64,000 bases of DNA from Paraflavitalea pollutisoli (GCF_029360705.1 NZ_JARKMX010000008.1:310001-374000); one strand, 5' to 3'. Shown: positions 18,901 to 26,917, counted from the stretch's first letter. Numbers and translations are program-made. The notes: a model not told the origin generated them from the sequence alone.

Positions 18901-19222
18901 GTTGCTGTATCCTGTACGCTCCCTGGGTTTGTGGCGTTTGCAGCTGGACCAGGTGTATGATATTGCTGCCATCCGGATCAATGGAAAGGAGGTCGCTACG
19001 TTGTGGACAGCTCCTTACGTCGCCGATATCACCAACTATGTACAGCCGGGAGAAAATAAACTGGAGATACTGGTCACCAACCGATGGATCAATCGCCTCA
19101 TTGGCGACCAGCAACCAGGTGTAATTCCTTCCACTGTTGTTTCCTATCAGCACTATACGGCCGATTCGCCCCTGGTGCCAGCGGGGTTGGCGGGGCCCAT
19201 TTCCATATTGGGTTATAAATAG
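15971..19222 (+). CDS. GH106-like alpha-L-rhamnosidase
   Basis: The 1083-residue exported enzyme (signal region 1-30, ending LTAQS) has the GH106 opening: RPQVFWHWMNGNISKEGIRKDL at about 43-64, then GIGGVFVFNVAQ and INTNCPGWSTSGGPW. GH106 enzymes cleave alpha-L-rhamnosyl linkages, for example in rhamnogalacturonans. The C-terminal 150 residues look like a GH2-type sugar-binding jelly roll (WRLQLDQVYDIAAIRINGKEV...NKLEILVTNRWINRLIGD). It is co-directional with the zinc-ribbon LacI gene 29 bases upstream. No T9SS sorting domain is visible, so it is probably periplasmic. I did not assign catalytic glutamates because I cannot align the family reliably by eye. Confidence 0.87.
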   Translation: MHQLRLPLFRLYVLMLLFIGILPVARLTAQSLSSLQQGFQQPPPTARPQVFWHWMNGNISKEGIRKDLLDMQRCGIGGVFVFNVAQDVPPGPVRYGTPLWYEHMAYALRLCDSLGISLINTNCPGWSTSGGPWIDVARSMKVLTWSEQEVRGGRRQRISLPMPAAKLSYYHEIAVVAVPSDKSNEIDLRGLGTICYSDKTQTLPLELLTDGDEQTGVTIPLSDARDYIEINFAQPVTTSLLTLYMGSGAWLYHFDGRITWSADGKIYRPLRDFQYQGYIMHTAMTIPFEAVTARSFRVYVKTAYRTTAIATDIREIALSHTQRVENKDAQIGRTFANIHRVANRPASLSTPATAIDLTDKVDSLGVLDWEAPAGNWTILRMGYTVSGTTNHPAPPEATGLEVDKLDAAAVAYHFNQMHAPMQKLVREQGLTSWKGIAIDSYEAGVQNWSAGLLQAFREQHGYDLRPWLPVLTGRVLGSQESSNAVLHDYRQTVSSLLARNFYGTTKILANEQGLQLYVEPYGGFFDTYRNTGFADVTLGEFWMSFGTNNIRQIASAVHTKGQTIVGAEAFTAVPQYGAFQDMPAYIKRLGDRAFLDGLNLNVLHSYVHQPADAGPGFTLGRFGSHFGRLNTWWRQAPAWIDYLSRVQFMLQQGQFVADICVLKNDEIDFVADQPGSDTARLAYTGYNYDYCAHDDILNMRMQDGRLVLPHGQSYRMLLLPPNRFMRLPVLKHLETLIRQGLIVAGKPPLSPPGMVSAANLAEYNRLVKTIWNGSGRYGAGKVYTTSDPLAVFKSNKVLPDMLVKEADSVQCVHRRTSEADIYFLSNQQGKEVWAEVTLAAAGVPQLWDPVTGKICAIDRYYQAGGHTSFRLMLAPYAATCVVLAKRAPVVTAVTGSHDDSLTKSDRGHRVASLAALLQPPPLPVVTLPLTGSWLLRFLDGRGAPDSLRIDSLQLWNEFTNPGIRYYSGTVAYARSFTLLYPVRSLGLWRLQLDQVYDIAAIRINGKEVATLWTAPYVADITNYVQPGENKLEILVTNRWINRLIGDQQPGVIPSTVVSYQHYTADSPLVPAGLAGPISILGYK

Positions 19223-19240
19223 TGAACCTGCGGAACGAAA

Positions 19241-19270
19241 ACATCCCTCCGGGCTTACCCGAAAGGATGT
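19241..19270. terminator. Imperfect hairpin between convergent GH106 and YceI genes
   Basis: ACATCC (19241-19246) pairs with GGATGT (19265-19270), and an inner CGGG/CCCG stem surrounds the loop CTTA. The 70-base convergent gap is a natural place for a shared terminator, but there is no clear T-run. Confidence 0.4.
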
Positions 19271-19292
19271 GCGCAAATGCAGTTGTTCATGG

Positions 19293-19967
19293 CTATTGCT
19301 TGCGGAAAAACAGGTCGATCGATATCGGGACCAGGTCTTCCAGCAGGTTGTCTTTCACAAAACCCACTACGCTGTTCGATTGGTAGGTAATACCCCATTT
19401 GGTGCGGTCGATGAGCAGGGTACCTGTAGCATGGATCTCATCACCACTCCGCGCAATGGTGGCAGGAAAACTAATTTCCCGGGCAATGCCCCGTACGGTC
19501 AGTTGCCCCGTGACCGTGAAGGAACTGTCGTTGGCACCGGGTTGGGCCTTCACCAACTGGAACGTGGAAGTCGGAAACTTTTTGACATCAAAGAAGTCGG
19601 GATCTTTCAGGTGTTCTTCCAGGCCGCTTTCCTTGTCGACAGGGTCTTTGGGGTCGATGTGGGTGATCGTTTTCATTTCGAGCTCGAAATAGCCGCCCAC
19701 GATCCGTCCATCGGTTTCCAGGGCCAGGGTGCCTTTTGCGGGTTTCAAAAAACCTTTGTGGCCGCCGCCGCCCACCGACTTACCCTCCCAATACACAAAA
19801 CTGGTGGGTAGGGTCAGTTCATAGGCCACTGCGTTGGCGGGTACCGGGGGCGCTGCGACAGCAGCGGTGACGGGCGACACGGCCACCGTCGGATCGGGGT
19901 GATCCTGGCAGGCCACCAGGCCCACCAGGCAAAAAGTTGTGCTGGCTAACAAGGAATTGATACGCAT
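19293..19967 (-). CDS. YceI-family lipoprotein
   Basis: The 224-residue product from ATG 19967 has a lipoprotein signal peptide (MRINSLLASTTFCLVGLVAC) and an alanine/proline linker, then a YceI lipocalin-like barrel: VYWEGKSVGGGGHKGFLKPAKG, GYFELEMKTITHID, LEEHLKDPDFFDVKKFPTSTF, and FTVTGQLTVRGIAREISFPATI. YceI proteins bind polyisoprenoid or similar lipophilic ligands in a barrel cavity; several are induced by stress. The frame extends upstream to 20042, but that addition would bury the lipobox. It is divergent from the transmembrane winged-helix regulator, with 171 bases between the starts. Confidence 0.9.
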   Translation of the reverse strand: MRINSLLASTTFCLVGLVACQDHPDPTVAVSPVTAAVAAPPVPANAVAYELTLPTSFVYWEGKSVGGGGHKGFLKPAKGTLALETDGRIVGGYFELEMKTITHIDPKDPVDKESGLEEHLKDPDFFDVKKFPTSTFQLVKAQPGANDSSFTVTGQLTVRGIAREISFPATIARSGDEIHATGTLLIDRTKWGITYQSNSVVGFVKDNLLEDLVPISIDLFFRKQ

Positions 19968-20138
19968 AAGACGTTCAGATTTGAGGTGATTGATCGAAAA
20001 GTCCCAGGCCCGGACTGTTTCGACAAACCTACATTGCCACACACCTGGCGGTGGTAAAAGCGTCGTAAAACTTGTGTAAACGAATGTAAATTCTTGGCAA
20101 AGGCCCGGTTGCGCCGGGTGAATGCAGTAATTTTACGC

Positions 20139-21125
20139 ATGACCTGGAAAGCCTTGCTTGTGTTGGGCGTTGCCCTGCTATTGATCGTTTCCTGGACGGC
20201 GACCCGCAGCCGGACGTCCTGGCCACCTGCCGATCCGGCTGCCGAGAAGATCATCATCCGGCAGATTGGTCACCAGTTGTTGCGCCAGGCAGGCGATTCC
20301 ACCTCACGGATCCTTCCCGTGGAAGAATTGGCTGCCGGGCAGTACCTCCTCCGGTTTTCTGCTCCCTTCGTGTTTATTCCTGATTCCCTGGTCGCCACCG
20401 TGGCCCAGGTAGTCGCTTCCACCAGCCTTCCGCCCGCCTACCTCGTGGAGGTGATTGATTGTTCCGCCCCCTCGCAGGTCATTTTCGGATACCAGATAGC
20501 CAAAGACACCGCGCACAACGTGGTCGCGTGTCTCGGACGGGAACAACTTAAAGCCTGTTACAATATCAAACTCACTTTTAAGAGTGGCCAGCAGGCCAAT
20601 CCTTTTTCCAATGGTCTGCTTGTTGGCAGTCTTGGTGCCATCGGGCTGGGCCTGTTGATGAGGGCGCTGTATCGGCGGAAAACGATGCGTGCCGTACTGC
20701 CGCAGGAGCCTGTCATGGCTGTCAACATCCCTTCGCCGGTAGCGGACAATATCCAAGAGCAAGCGACTGCAGACGTCGTTTCATTGCCGGCCGATCCACT
20801 GGCCCCCGCGCCGATACCTATCGGCAGCCTGCTTTTTTATAAGGACAGTCAGCAATTATTATCGGGTAAAGACATTATCCCACTCACAGCCAAGGAGGCT
20901 AAATTGCTACAGGTTTTTGCCATGGCCCAGCAGGAAGTGATCGACCGCAACCAATTGATGAAAGAGGTATGGGAAGACGAAGGCGTGATCGTAGGCCGCA
21001 GCCTGGATATGTTCGTCTCTAAACTACGCAAGAAACTACAGGCCGACCCCCGTGTCAGCATTATCAACGTACATGGCAAAGGGTACAAGCTCGCGATTGG
21101 GCTTGCTGCCGAAATGGAAGCTTAA
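20139..21125 (+). CDS. Membrane-spanning regulator with C-terminal OmpR-type winged helix
   Basis: The 328-residue protein from ATG 20139 has membrane helix 1 (about 2-20, ALLVLGVALLLIVSW), a presumably periplasmic domain (about 23-158) with three cysteines (C108, C131, C140), membrane helix 2 (about 159-176), a proline-rich linker, and an OmpR/PhoB-like winged helix (about 228-322: LTAKEAKLLQVFAM, DRNQLMKEVWED, SLDMFVSKLRKKLQ, VSIINVHGKGYKL). There is no receiver or kinase domain, so it looks like a one-component transmembrane regulator with the DNA-binding part at the C terminus, the reverse order of ToxR/CadC. A TTG at 20094 is an alternative start. It is divergent from the YceI gene, its likely target. 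Confidence 0.8.
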   Translation: MTWKALLVLGVALLLIVSWTATRSRTSWPPADPAAEKIIIRQIGHQLLRQAGDSTSRILPVEELAAGQYLLRFSAPFVFIPDSLVATVAQVVASTSLPPAYLVEVIDCSAPSQVIFGYQIAKDTAHNVVACLGREQLKACYNIKLTFKSGQQANPFSNGLLVGSLGAIGLGLLMRALYRRKTMRAVLPQEPVMAVNIPSPVADNIQEQATADVVSLPADPLAPAPIPIGSLLFYKDSQQLLSGKDIIPLTAKEAKLLQVFAMAQQEVIDRNQLMKEVWEDEGVIVGRSLDMFVSKLRKKLQADPRVSIINVHGKGYKLAIGLAAEMEA

Positions 21126-21180
21126 ACAGCCGGTCAATGGTCGATGCTGAACCGGTCAGGCATGGCCTATGTCCTTTTCC

Positions 21181-21804
21181 CTACTCCATCAGCGTGGGCA
21201 CCTGGTCGTGCCGGTAGATATTGACCTTGCCCCGGTATTCGGAGATCGTTTTTTCGAGTATGAACCCGGCTTCCTGCAAGAGGCTGTTGGATCTACGGTC
21301 GTTGACTGCGGTCTTGCAGTAGATGCGGTGTATGCCGGGAAAGGAAAAGAAACTATAGAGGCAGCTGTTGAGGGCCTGGGCAAAATAGCTGACTGGTTCC
21401 TGTTGCTCGGGCGATAACAAGAAGTGAATGCTGTAGTCACCCGGTTCCATTTCTTCACGGATGCTGACTTCGTCGAGGTCGGCGCGGATGATGTCGATCT
21501 GCATCAGTGGTACATGGTTGATGAGGGCCATCAACGATTGACTGTAATCGGCCGTGAGCAGGTCCTGGTAAGTTTCCAGCAATTGACGGATGGGCAAGAG
21601 GGGTGTTTTACAGGGCTCGGGCCGGTATTGTTCGATCCACGAGTAGATGACTGGCAAGTCTGTTGGTATACAAAATGGGCGTAGGGAAAAAAAGCGGTGG
21701 TCGCCTGGCAGCAACCCATAGAAAAAAGGCGTGTATAATATGCCCGGATCAAGTGGGCAACATAACAGTTTCTCCGTAAAAGGACGCATAGCCGTAAGGT
21801 TCAA
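21181..21804 (-). CDS. GNAT acyltransferase, siderophore-type (Acetyltransf_8-like)
   Basis: The 207-residue protein has an FSLRPFCIPTDLPVIYSWI opening and later QIDIIRAD, EPGDYSIHFLLSP and a C-terminal RIYCKTAVNDRRSNSLLQEAGFILEKTI segment. This fits the GNAT subgroup of IucB/MbtK-like N-acyltransferases that modify siderophore precursors such as N-hydroxylysine. No siderophore synthetase or lysine hydroxylase is nearby, so its substrate is open. The start could also be Met6. It is a single gene with a 310-base gene-free stretch upstream. Confidence 0.65.
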   Translation of the reverse strand: MNLTAMRPFTEKLLCCPLDPGILYTPFFYGLLPGDHRFFSLRPFCIPTDLPVIYSWIEQYRPEPCKTPLLPIRQLLETYQDLLTADYSQSLMALINHVPLMQIDIIRADLDEVSIREEMEPGDYSIHFLLSPEQQEPVSYFAQALNSCLYSFFSFPGIHRIYCKTAVNDRRSNSLLQEAGFILEKTISEYRGKVNIYRHDQVPTLME

Positions 21805-22114
21805 TTGTCAGGAAATGAAATTCAAAAGGGACGATAACCGTGTAGTAGCGGAAATTTTCACCTGATGCTTCCGTCGACCATTACCGTTATTAGGAGAGTA
21901 TCCAAATTTAATAGTATCTACGTATGGATGGTACACAGGAATTCAGCACCCTGGCCTTTTTTATGGCTTTAGTCACAAATAATTAATAAGTGCTACGGGA
22001 AAACCCTTACAAGGCTGGCGCATAGAGGAAGGAGTTGCCCGGTAGAAGGCACTGGTAGTGTAGGTGTAGCTAGATAAAAAGTGCTGAGACTGCCTGGGGA
22101 TACGTTTTAAACTG
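21805..22114. other. 310-base gene-free stretch
   Basis: This gap lies between the start of the GNAT gene and the end of the FecR gene, both on the minus strand. I see no open frame with coding character, no long inverted repeat and no convincing promoter. It must hold the GNAT promoter if that gene is transcribed on its own. Confidence 0.5.
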
Positions 22115-23362
22115 TCAGGGAATGATGGATACAACCTTCCCCTTCAACTGAAACCGGATGCCGGTAGTTGTAGCCAGGTTGCGCAACAGCTTTGATAAGG
22201 GTACATCACGATCGTATACGCCCGTGATCGCCTGTCTGCTGGTATGGTCTCCATAATCCATCTGTACGTCATACCAGCGCTCTACTGCCTTCATGACATC
22301 GGGTAAAGGCGTTTTATCAAATTTGAAGAAATTGTCTTTCCAGGCAATGATGGTGCTGGCCATTACATTGTTAAGCACAACGCTTCTGCCGTCATCGTAG
22401 ATACGCCCTGTCTGATTGCGGAGCAAGGTGAGATGATGATCCCCCTTGCGAACCTGCACCTCTCCTTCGAGCGACAATACTTCTATATAATCTTCGTCGC
22501 GGTAAGCTCTTACATTGAACCGTGATCCGGATACCTGGATCGTGGCAGGTAGTTGTCGTCCGCTAATATCGATGAGGAATGGCCGGGCTTTACCCAGCGC
22601 CAGCCGGTCGGTGTAATTGATGGGATTGATCAGTGTGGCTGGTAATCCCGTTACCTCAAAATAGCCTTCTCCACTGAAGTTGACACGGCGGAAATTGTTG
22701 CCAAACAAAGCTGGATACTTTAGGCGTGAGTCGGCATTGAGCCATGCCCGGCTGCCATCGGGCAAGATCACCCTGAACTTGCCCTTACGGGGAACTTCCA
22801 GCGCATTGTAAGAAATGGTGTCTCCGGGATGACTGGAGTGGTAAAACAGCCAGCCATTTTCTTTCAGCACCTGTACATCATTGTCGGATTGCTGGGCAAT
22901 GATGCCATCAACGGTATCTACCATGATCACCACCAAACTATCTTCCAGGTATAACCTGGCCTGGTCAGATCCTGGTTCTATGTCTTCCTGCATGTTACCC
23001 AACATAGCAGTCAGGTTCTTCGTTCTTGTCTCATTGAGCCACAGAAAGGTAATGGTCAGTACGAATACCAGCAAGGTGCCAAGTAGTCCGATCCGGTCGC
23101 GGCGGCGATACCACCATTTATCCTGGTTTTCATCTTTGAACCACCTGGCGGCATTCAGGTCATTGATCGCTTTCGTTTTCCGGTCATCATGCCGGGTAAT
23201 GGCCAGGCGAAGTGTTTCGGGATTGGTGAGTTGATCGAAGAGGTGTCGGTTGTCGGGTGATTCGTTGATCCACTCACTCAATTCCCGTTCGCCGTCACTG
23301 CTGAGCGAACCTTTGAGGTAGCCCGCAATCAGTTCGGCCTTCTGGTAAAGTGTTTCGTTCAT
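22115..23362 (-). CDS. FecR-family anti-sigma factor
   Basis: The 415-residue protein from ATG 23362 has a cytoplasmic N-terminal domain that would bind the sigma factor, with an ISPDNRHLFDQLTNPE-like segment near 30-50 (here ESPDNRHLFDQLTNPE), one membrane helix (about 91-109, IGLLGTLLVFVLTITFLWL) and a periplasmic FecR domain (VPRKGKFRVILPDGSRAWLNADSRLKYP, FSGEGYFEV, then SRFNVRAYRDEDYIEVLSLEGEV) followed by an STN-like end (LRNLATTTGIRFQLKG). Such proteins relay a signal from a TonB-dependent transducer. No SusC/FecA receptor gene is adjacent, so its partner must be elsewhere. The partner sigma gene lies upstream on the same strand, 319 bases away. Confidence 0.9.
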   Translation of the reverse strand: MNETLYQKAELIAGYLKGSLSSDGERELSEWINESPDNRHLFDQLTNPETLRLAITRHDDRKTKAINDLNAARWFKDENQDKWWYRRRDRIGLLGTLLVFVLTITFLWLNETRTKNLTAMLGNMQEDIEPGSDQARLYLEDSLVVIMVDTVDGIIAQQSDNDVQVLKENGWLFYHSSHPGDTISYNALEVPRKGKFRVILPDGSRAWLNADSRLKYPALFGNNFRRVNFSGEGYFEVTGLPATLINPINYTDRLALGKARPFLIDISGRQLPATIQVSGSRFNVRAYRDEDYIEVLSLEGEVQVRKGDHHLTLLRNQTGRIYDDGRSVVLNNVMASTIIAWKDNFFKFDKTPLPDVMKAVERWYDVQMDYGDHTSRQAITGVYDRDVPLSKLLRNLATTTGIRFQLKGKVVSIIP

Positions 23363-23681
23363 GGATGAGGTTTTTGACGCTTCAGCTGGCATGTTGAAAG
23401 TAGTTCTTCCAGGTGAGCGATTCAAAAGCTACAACGAAAAGGAATCGCTCCCCTACTAAGGGTAAATTATTTATTTATAATGCGTTCGGTATGTTGAGCT
23501 CAACGGCGCCGGTAACTGTTTGATAAAAGAGATCCCGGTCTAAACGGGAAAGACCGGGATCATCATCATGTTACCCGGGAGCCAGTGATGCATGAACAAA
23601 GGAGGAACCCCGGATTCCTCCGGATATGTAACGAATGAGGTAACCGCTGGAACCACGGAAGCGCAAAAAAATATCATTGAA
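23363..23681. other. 319-base gap between sigma and FecR genes
   Basis: Two hairpins fill this gap: a strong one at 23531-23561 and a smaller one (GGAGGAA at 23601-23607 with TTCCTCC at 23615-23621). A short minus-strand frame (23540-23782) overlaps the sigma gene and has no coding character. The gap probably carries a separate promoter for the FecR gene, though I could not pick one out. Confidence 0.5.
23531..23561 (-). terminator. Terminator or attenuator between ECF sigma and FecR genes
   Basis: An 11-bp perfect inverted repeat, GATCCCGGTCT (23531-23541) with AGACCGGGATC (23551-23561), has a 9-base loop. Read on the minus strand it is followed by TCTTTTATC, a U-rich tract. It lies about 120 bases after the sigma stop and 168 bases before the FecR start. 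Confidence 0.75.
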
Positions 23682-24293
23682 TTAACCGGGGCAGACATAC
23701 CGCCGTGCCGGCTTATGCGTAAACACGGCTGTTCGCAACGATTTAATGGCGATGGTCTTCTGGTTTTGTATGGTCTGCACACTCAGTTGCAGCCGGTTTG
23801 CGATCTCTGCATTGCGCATGCCTTCGAGGTAGTATAATTTAAATATCAGCTTGCGCTGGGGTGGCAGCATTTCAATCTCTTTGTAAACGACCCCCAGTAC
23901 ATCGTTCTCGGCCAATCCATGTACGAAGCGTGTCGCCGCCGCCATGGGGGATGTATTGAACGATACCAGCGACTCGTCATCATCCATCAGCAATTCGACC
24001 AGCTGTTGATGTTTACCTGCCTTCCATTTCTGGTGACGCAGTACATCGATACAGGCATTGCGCGCCGTCACATGCAGAAAGGTCTTGATCTTTTGCAGGT
24101 GATCGAAATTGCTACGCAGCTTCCATAACTTCACAAACGTTTCCGCCGTGATGTCGCGTGCCTCCTGGGCATCGGTTACATAATGCCGCGCATAGTAGTA
24201 AATCGAGGTGAAAAATAAATGATAAACCTCGGCAAATGCCGATTCCTCTCCGTTTTGGAACTGGTAAATTAAAGACTCTCCCGCTGTTTTCAT
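23682..24293 (-). CDS. ECF-type RNA polymerase sigma-70 factor
   Basis: The 203-residue product from ATG 24293 has region 2 (about 18-85: AFAEVYHLFFTSIYYYARHYVTD, then ARDITAETFVKLWKLR and FLHVTARNACIDVLRHQKW) and region 4 (about 130-190: EIEMLPPQRKLIFKLYYLEGMRNAEIANRLQLSVQTIQNQKTIAIKSLR, split here for reading). This is the Bacteroidota ECF group that works with FecR anti-sigma factors. The frame is open for 76 more codons upstream, but those residues do not resemble a sigma factor. The FecR gene follows after a terminator-like hairpin. Confidence 0.9.
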   Translation of the reverse strand: MKTAGESLIYQFQNGEESAFAEVYHLFFTSIYYYARHYVTDAQEARDITAETFVKLWKLRSNFDHLQKIKTFLHVTARNACIDVLRHQKWKAGKHQQLVELLMDDDESLVSFNTSPMAAATRFVHGLAENDVLGVVYKEIEMLPPQRKLIFKLYYLEGMRNAEIANRLQLSVQTIQNQKTIAIKSLRTAVFTHKPARRYVCPG

Positions 24294-25165
24294 GAACAGG
24301 TCATTACGTGTTACCGTGAATAAAGAATTGATCAGACTAACGCCGCTGCTATCGAGAAACCATAGCCGATAGTGGGGAGGATCACTATAAAGGATGAGGA
24401 AGGTTTTCCGGGTTATTAGCTTGCATGGTTGCCAGCTTTGCTTTGGAAGGGCAACAGCGACCCATTGTAAAAAAGGATCCCCCTGTACTAAAGTTAACAA
24501 ACTAAGGGGAAACTTGTACAAGTCCTGAAAAATGACTTTGTCAGTTACCTGCGCCCTGATCCATGCAAAGGAAGTCTGAATGGTCGAGACCTGTTTTCGC
24601 CTCGAGGCTGTTCAGTAAAACCCGTTCTTTTTTACTGGATGGCTAAACGAAAATGAGATCCCGGCGATAAAAGTATGGAAAAAAATGATGTGCTCAATGT
24701 CTAACCGTTAGTGGATAAAAATTAACCAATTGTGCTATGGACGGTTCCTTCGATCCTGCAGGCCATACATGGGCCCCTCCGGTGCAAGATACTGCCCCGT
24801 CTGCTTCCAGGTCAGTTCTGCTATGTTATGCAGGCGCATATCGGCATGAGTTCGTCAGCCGTTCATCTTGCATAATCCCCCTTTGAAGGTAGGTTCAGAC
24901 AAACATTAGGATTATTTTAACGGCGTTTGGAGGCCTTTACAAGGCCGGTATTTGTTAGTGCGCGACATCCTGTAAATGAGTGCTAAAAGGATGACAATCA
25001 TTAGTCTATGGGGCGGGTGGGATTTCAGGCAGTGGGCGCTTCGCTACTCACACATACATGTTTTGCCTTATAAGATGAAGTAATCGGCCGCTCCAGTCCA
25101 CCGTCTTCAATTTTTCTTTAGAAATTACGTTTAGTTTGCAACTATTAAAGCCCCCCATTTTATAC
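24294..25165. other. 872-base gene-free stretch between divergent sigma and PAP2 genes
   Basis: No open frame here has coding character, and no tRNA, tandem repeat or clear intrinsic terminator was seen. The stretch must hold the promoters of the ECF sigma gene and of the PAP2 phosphatase gene. It is the longest empty interval in the window, so a small RNA or a decayed gene is possible but not supported by anything I can see. Confidence 0.5.
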
Positions 25166-25975
25166 ATGCAGCATTGGATTAAAACTTTGGTCGTGGTAGT
25201 TGTTGGTTGCCACGCCTTACAGCCTTGTTCGGCTCAGTTCTCGGACAGCACCCGTCGGTTGGTACCTGCCCTGGATACGTTGCCCCTGCGGATTGACTGG
25301 AATAAGCCGGTGCCCGACTACAGGTTCCCGCTGCAATCATTCATCATTCCGGCTGGTATGATTTCGTATGGCGTATCTTCTTTTGCGTTGAAAGGGGTCA
25401 AGAACCTGAATGAAAATATCAAAGAAGAGGTAGCCATCGAGCATCCGCACCATAAGCTGACCATCGATAATTACCTGCAGTATGCGCCGGCTGTTGCGGT
25501 GTACGGGTTGAATGCGATGGGTATACACGGTAAACACAATTTCAAAGACAGAAGTATTTTATACGGCATGTCGATGATTATCTCCAATGCCACCGTTTTC
25601 TCGATCAAGAAGTTCAGCAATGTACAAAGACCGGATGAATCGAATTATTATTCCTTCCCTTCTGGCCACACCGCTAATGCCTTTGTGGCGGCAGAGTTTA
25701 TGCGCCAGGAGTATAAGGATGTTTCTCCGTGGTATGGCGTAGCGGGTTACGCGGTAGCAGCGACTACAGGTTACCTGCGCATGTACAACAACAAGCACTG
25801 GTTCAGTGATGTCGTCGCCGGCGCTGGTGTCGGTATTGCTTCTACCAAATTGGCCTATTGGCTATACCCCATTATTAAACGTGGATTCTCCAAAAATAAA
25901 GACCTGAATACCGTCGTCATGCCTACCTATTCTCAGGGCGCCTTCGGTCTGGGACTCGTTCACAAATTCAAATAA
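25166..25975 (+). CDS. PAP2-family phosphatase
   Basis: The 269-residue protein from ATG 25166 has a signal peptide (QHWIKTLVVVVVGCHALQPCSA) and the three PAP2 phosphatase motifs: KKFSNVQRP (motif 1), PSGHTAN (motif 2, with catalytic-site histidine) and LRMYNNKHWFSDVVAG (motif 3). PAP2 enzymes remove phosphate from lipids such as undecaprenyl pyrophosphate or phosphatidic acid, or in some cases from soluble phosphates. Hydrophobic stretches around the motifs suggest a membrane-associated fold. An in-frame TTG at 25136 is less likely as a start. The stop is 5 bases from that of the convergent purU gene. Confidence 0.9.
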   Translation: MQHWIKTLVVVVVGCHALQPCSAQFSDSTRRLVPALDTLPLRIDWNKPVPDYRFPLQSFIIPAGMISYGVSSFALKGVKNLNENIKEEVAIEHPHHKLTIDNYLQYAPAVAVYGLNAMGIHGKHNFKDRSILYGMSMIISNATVFSIKKFSNVQRPDESNYYSFPSGHTANAFVAAEFMRQEYKDVSPWYGVAGYAVAATTGYLRMYNNKHWFSDVVAGAGVGIASTKLAYWLYPIIKRGFSKNKDLNTVVMPTYSQGAFGLGLVHKFK

Positions 25976-25980
25976 GCTGT

Positions 25981-26820
25981 TTACTCGAACACTACGGTTT
26001 TATTGTTATACACAAATACCCGGTCGTCGAACACCAGTCGCATGGCACGGGCCAGTACAGCTGTTTCAATCTCTTTTCCTGCTTGCATCATATCGGCGGC
26101 TGTCAATGAATGACTCACCGGAATGATCTGTTGGGCTATGATCGGTCCTTCGTCGAGGTCATTGGTCACGAAGTGTGCCGTAGCGCCGATGAGTTTTACC
26201 CCCCGTTCGAAAGCCTGGCGATATGGATTGGCTCCGGCGAATGCCGGTAAAAAGGAGTGATGGATATTGATGATCCTGCCTACGCGACCGGCAATGAAGC
26301 CGGGTGATAGAATACGCATGAACTTGGCCAGCACGAGGTAGTCGGGATCGTAACCGTCGACGATCTCTCCGATGGCCTGCTCAAAATCTGCCTTCGACCG
26401 GCCTTCATGCGTAATATGGTAGAAAGGCACCTCAAAACGCGCACAAATATCCTGCAGTTTGTTGTAGTTGCCGATTACGGCGAGGACCGTAGCGTTTAGC
26501 GATTGAAAATAGTGACGGATCAGGATATCGGCCAGGCAATGGTATTCTTTGGTCACGAGTACGACAATCCGCTTTGACGGCATCGGGTTGACCAGGATGG
26601 TAGCATCGACCGGCAATACCTGCGCCAGGGCTTGTTGCACCCGCTCCTGTAAGGCCAATGGATGCGATGGTGTTTCCACCTGCACGCGCAGGAAAAACCT
26701 GTTTTCTGCCTTGTCGACATGCTCGCGCAGCGATACGATATTTAAACGCTCCACGGCCAATACGCCGGATATGGCAGCCACCAGACCTACCTGGTCGATA
26801 CATTGTATTACGATGATCAT
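25981..26820 (-). CDS. purU: Formyltetrahydrofolate deformylase
   Basis: The 279-residue enzyme hydrolyses 10-formyltetrahydrofolate to formate and tetrahydrofolate, balancing the one-carbon pool. It has an N-terminal ACT domain (about 3-75: VIQCIDQVGLVAAISGVLAVERLNI, split motif IVSLREHVDKAENRFF) and a formyltransferase-type catalytic domain (about 85-279) with the hydrolase-site segments NIHHSFLPAFAGANPYRQA and TNDLDEGPIIAQ, which hold the conserved His and Asp. I chose ATG 26820 because PurU proteins begin just before the ACT domain; the frame continues to 26859. It lies downstream of the AraC gene, beyond a terminator. Confidence 0.93.
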   Translation of the reverse strand: MIIVIQCIDQVGLVAAISGVLAVERLNIVSLREHVDKAENRFFLRVQVETPSHPLALQERVQQALAQVLPVDATILVNPMPSKRIVVLVTKEYHCLADILIRHYFQSLNATVLAVIGNYNKLQDICARFEVPFYHITHEGRSKADFEQAIGEIVDGYDPDYLVLAKFMRILSPGFIAGRVGRIINIHHSFLPAFAGANPYRQAFERGVKLIGATAHFVTNDLDEGPIIAQQIIPVSHSLTAADMMQAGKEIETAVLARAMRLVFDDRVFVYNNKTVVFE

Positions 26821-26917
26821 ACTGTAGGGCAAGATAACCGAAATCCCAATAGCTTCCATGCTGGTGACGCATGCCGGTTGGCCAACTCATTTTGCTGCCC
26901 ATGCGTTTCCAACCAAA

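Noticed and set aside
23540-23782. 80-codon minus-strand frame in the sigma/FecR gap
   Set aside because: It overlaps the 3' end of the sigma gene in another frame, contains the terminator hairpin, and has no coding character.
24294-24521. 76-codon upstream extension of the ECF sigma factor
   Set aside because: The residues do not match sigma factors; ATG 24293 gives a normal-length protein with region 2 near the start.
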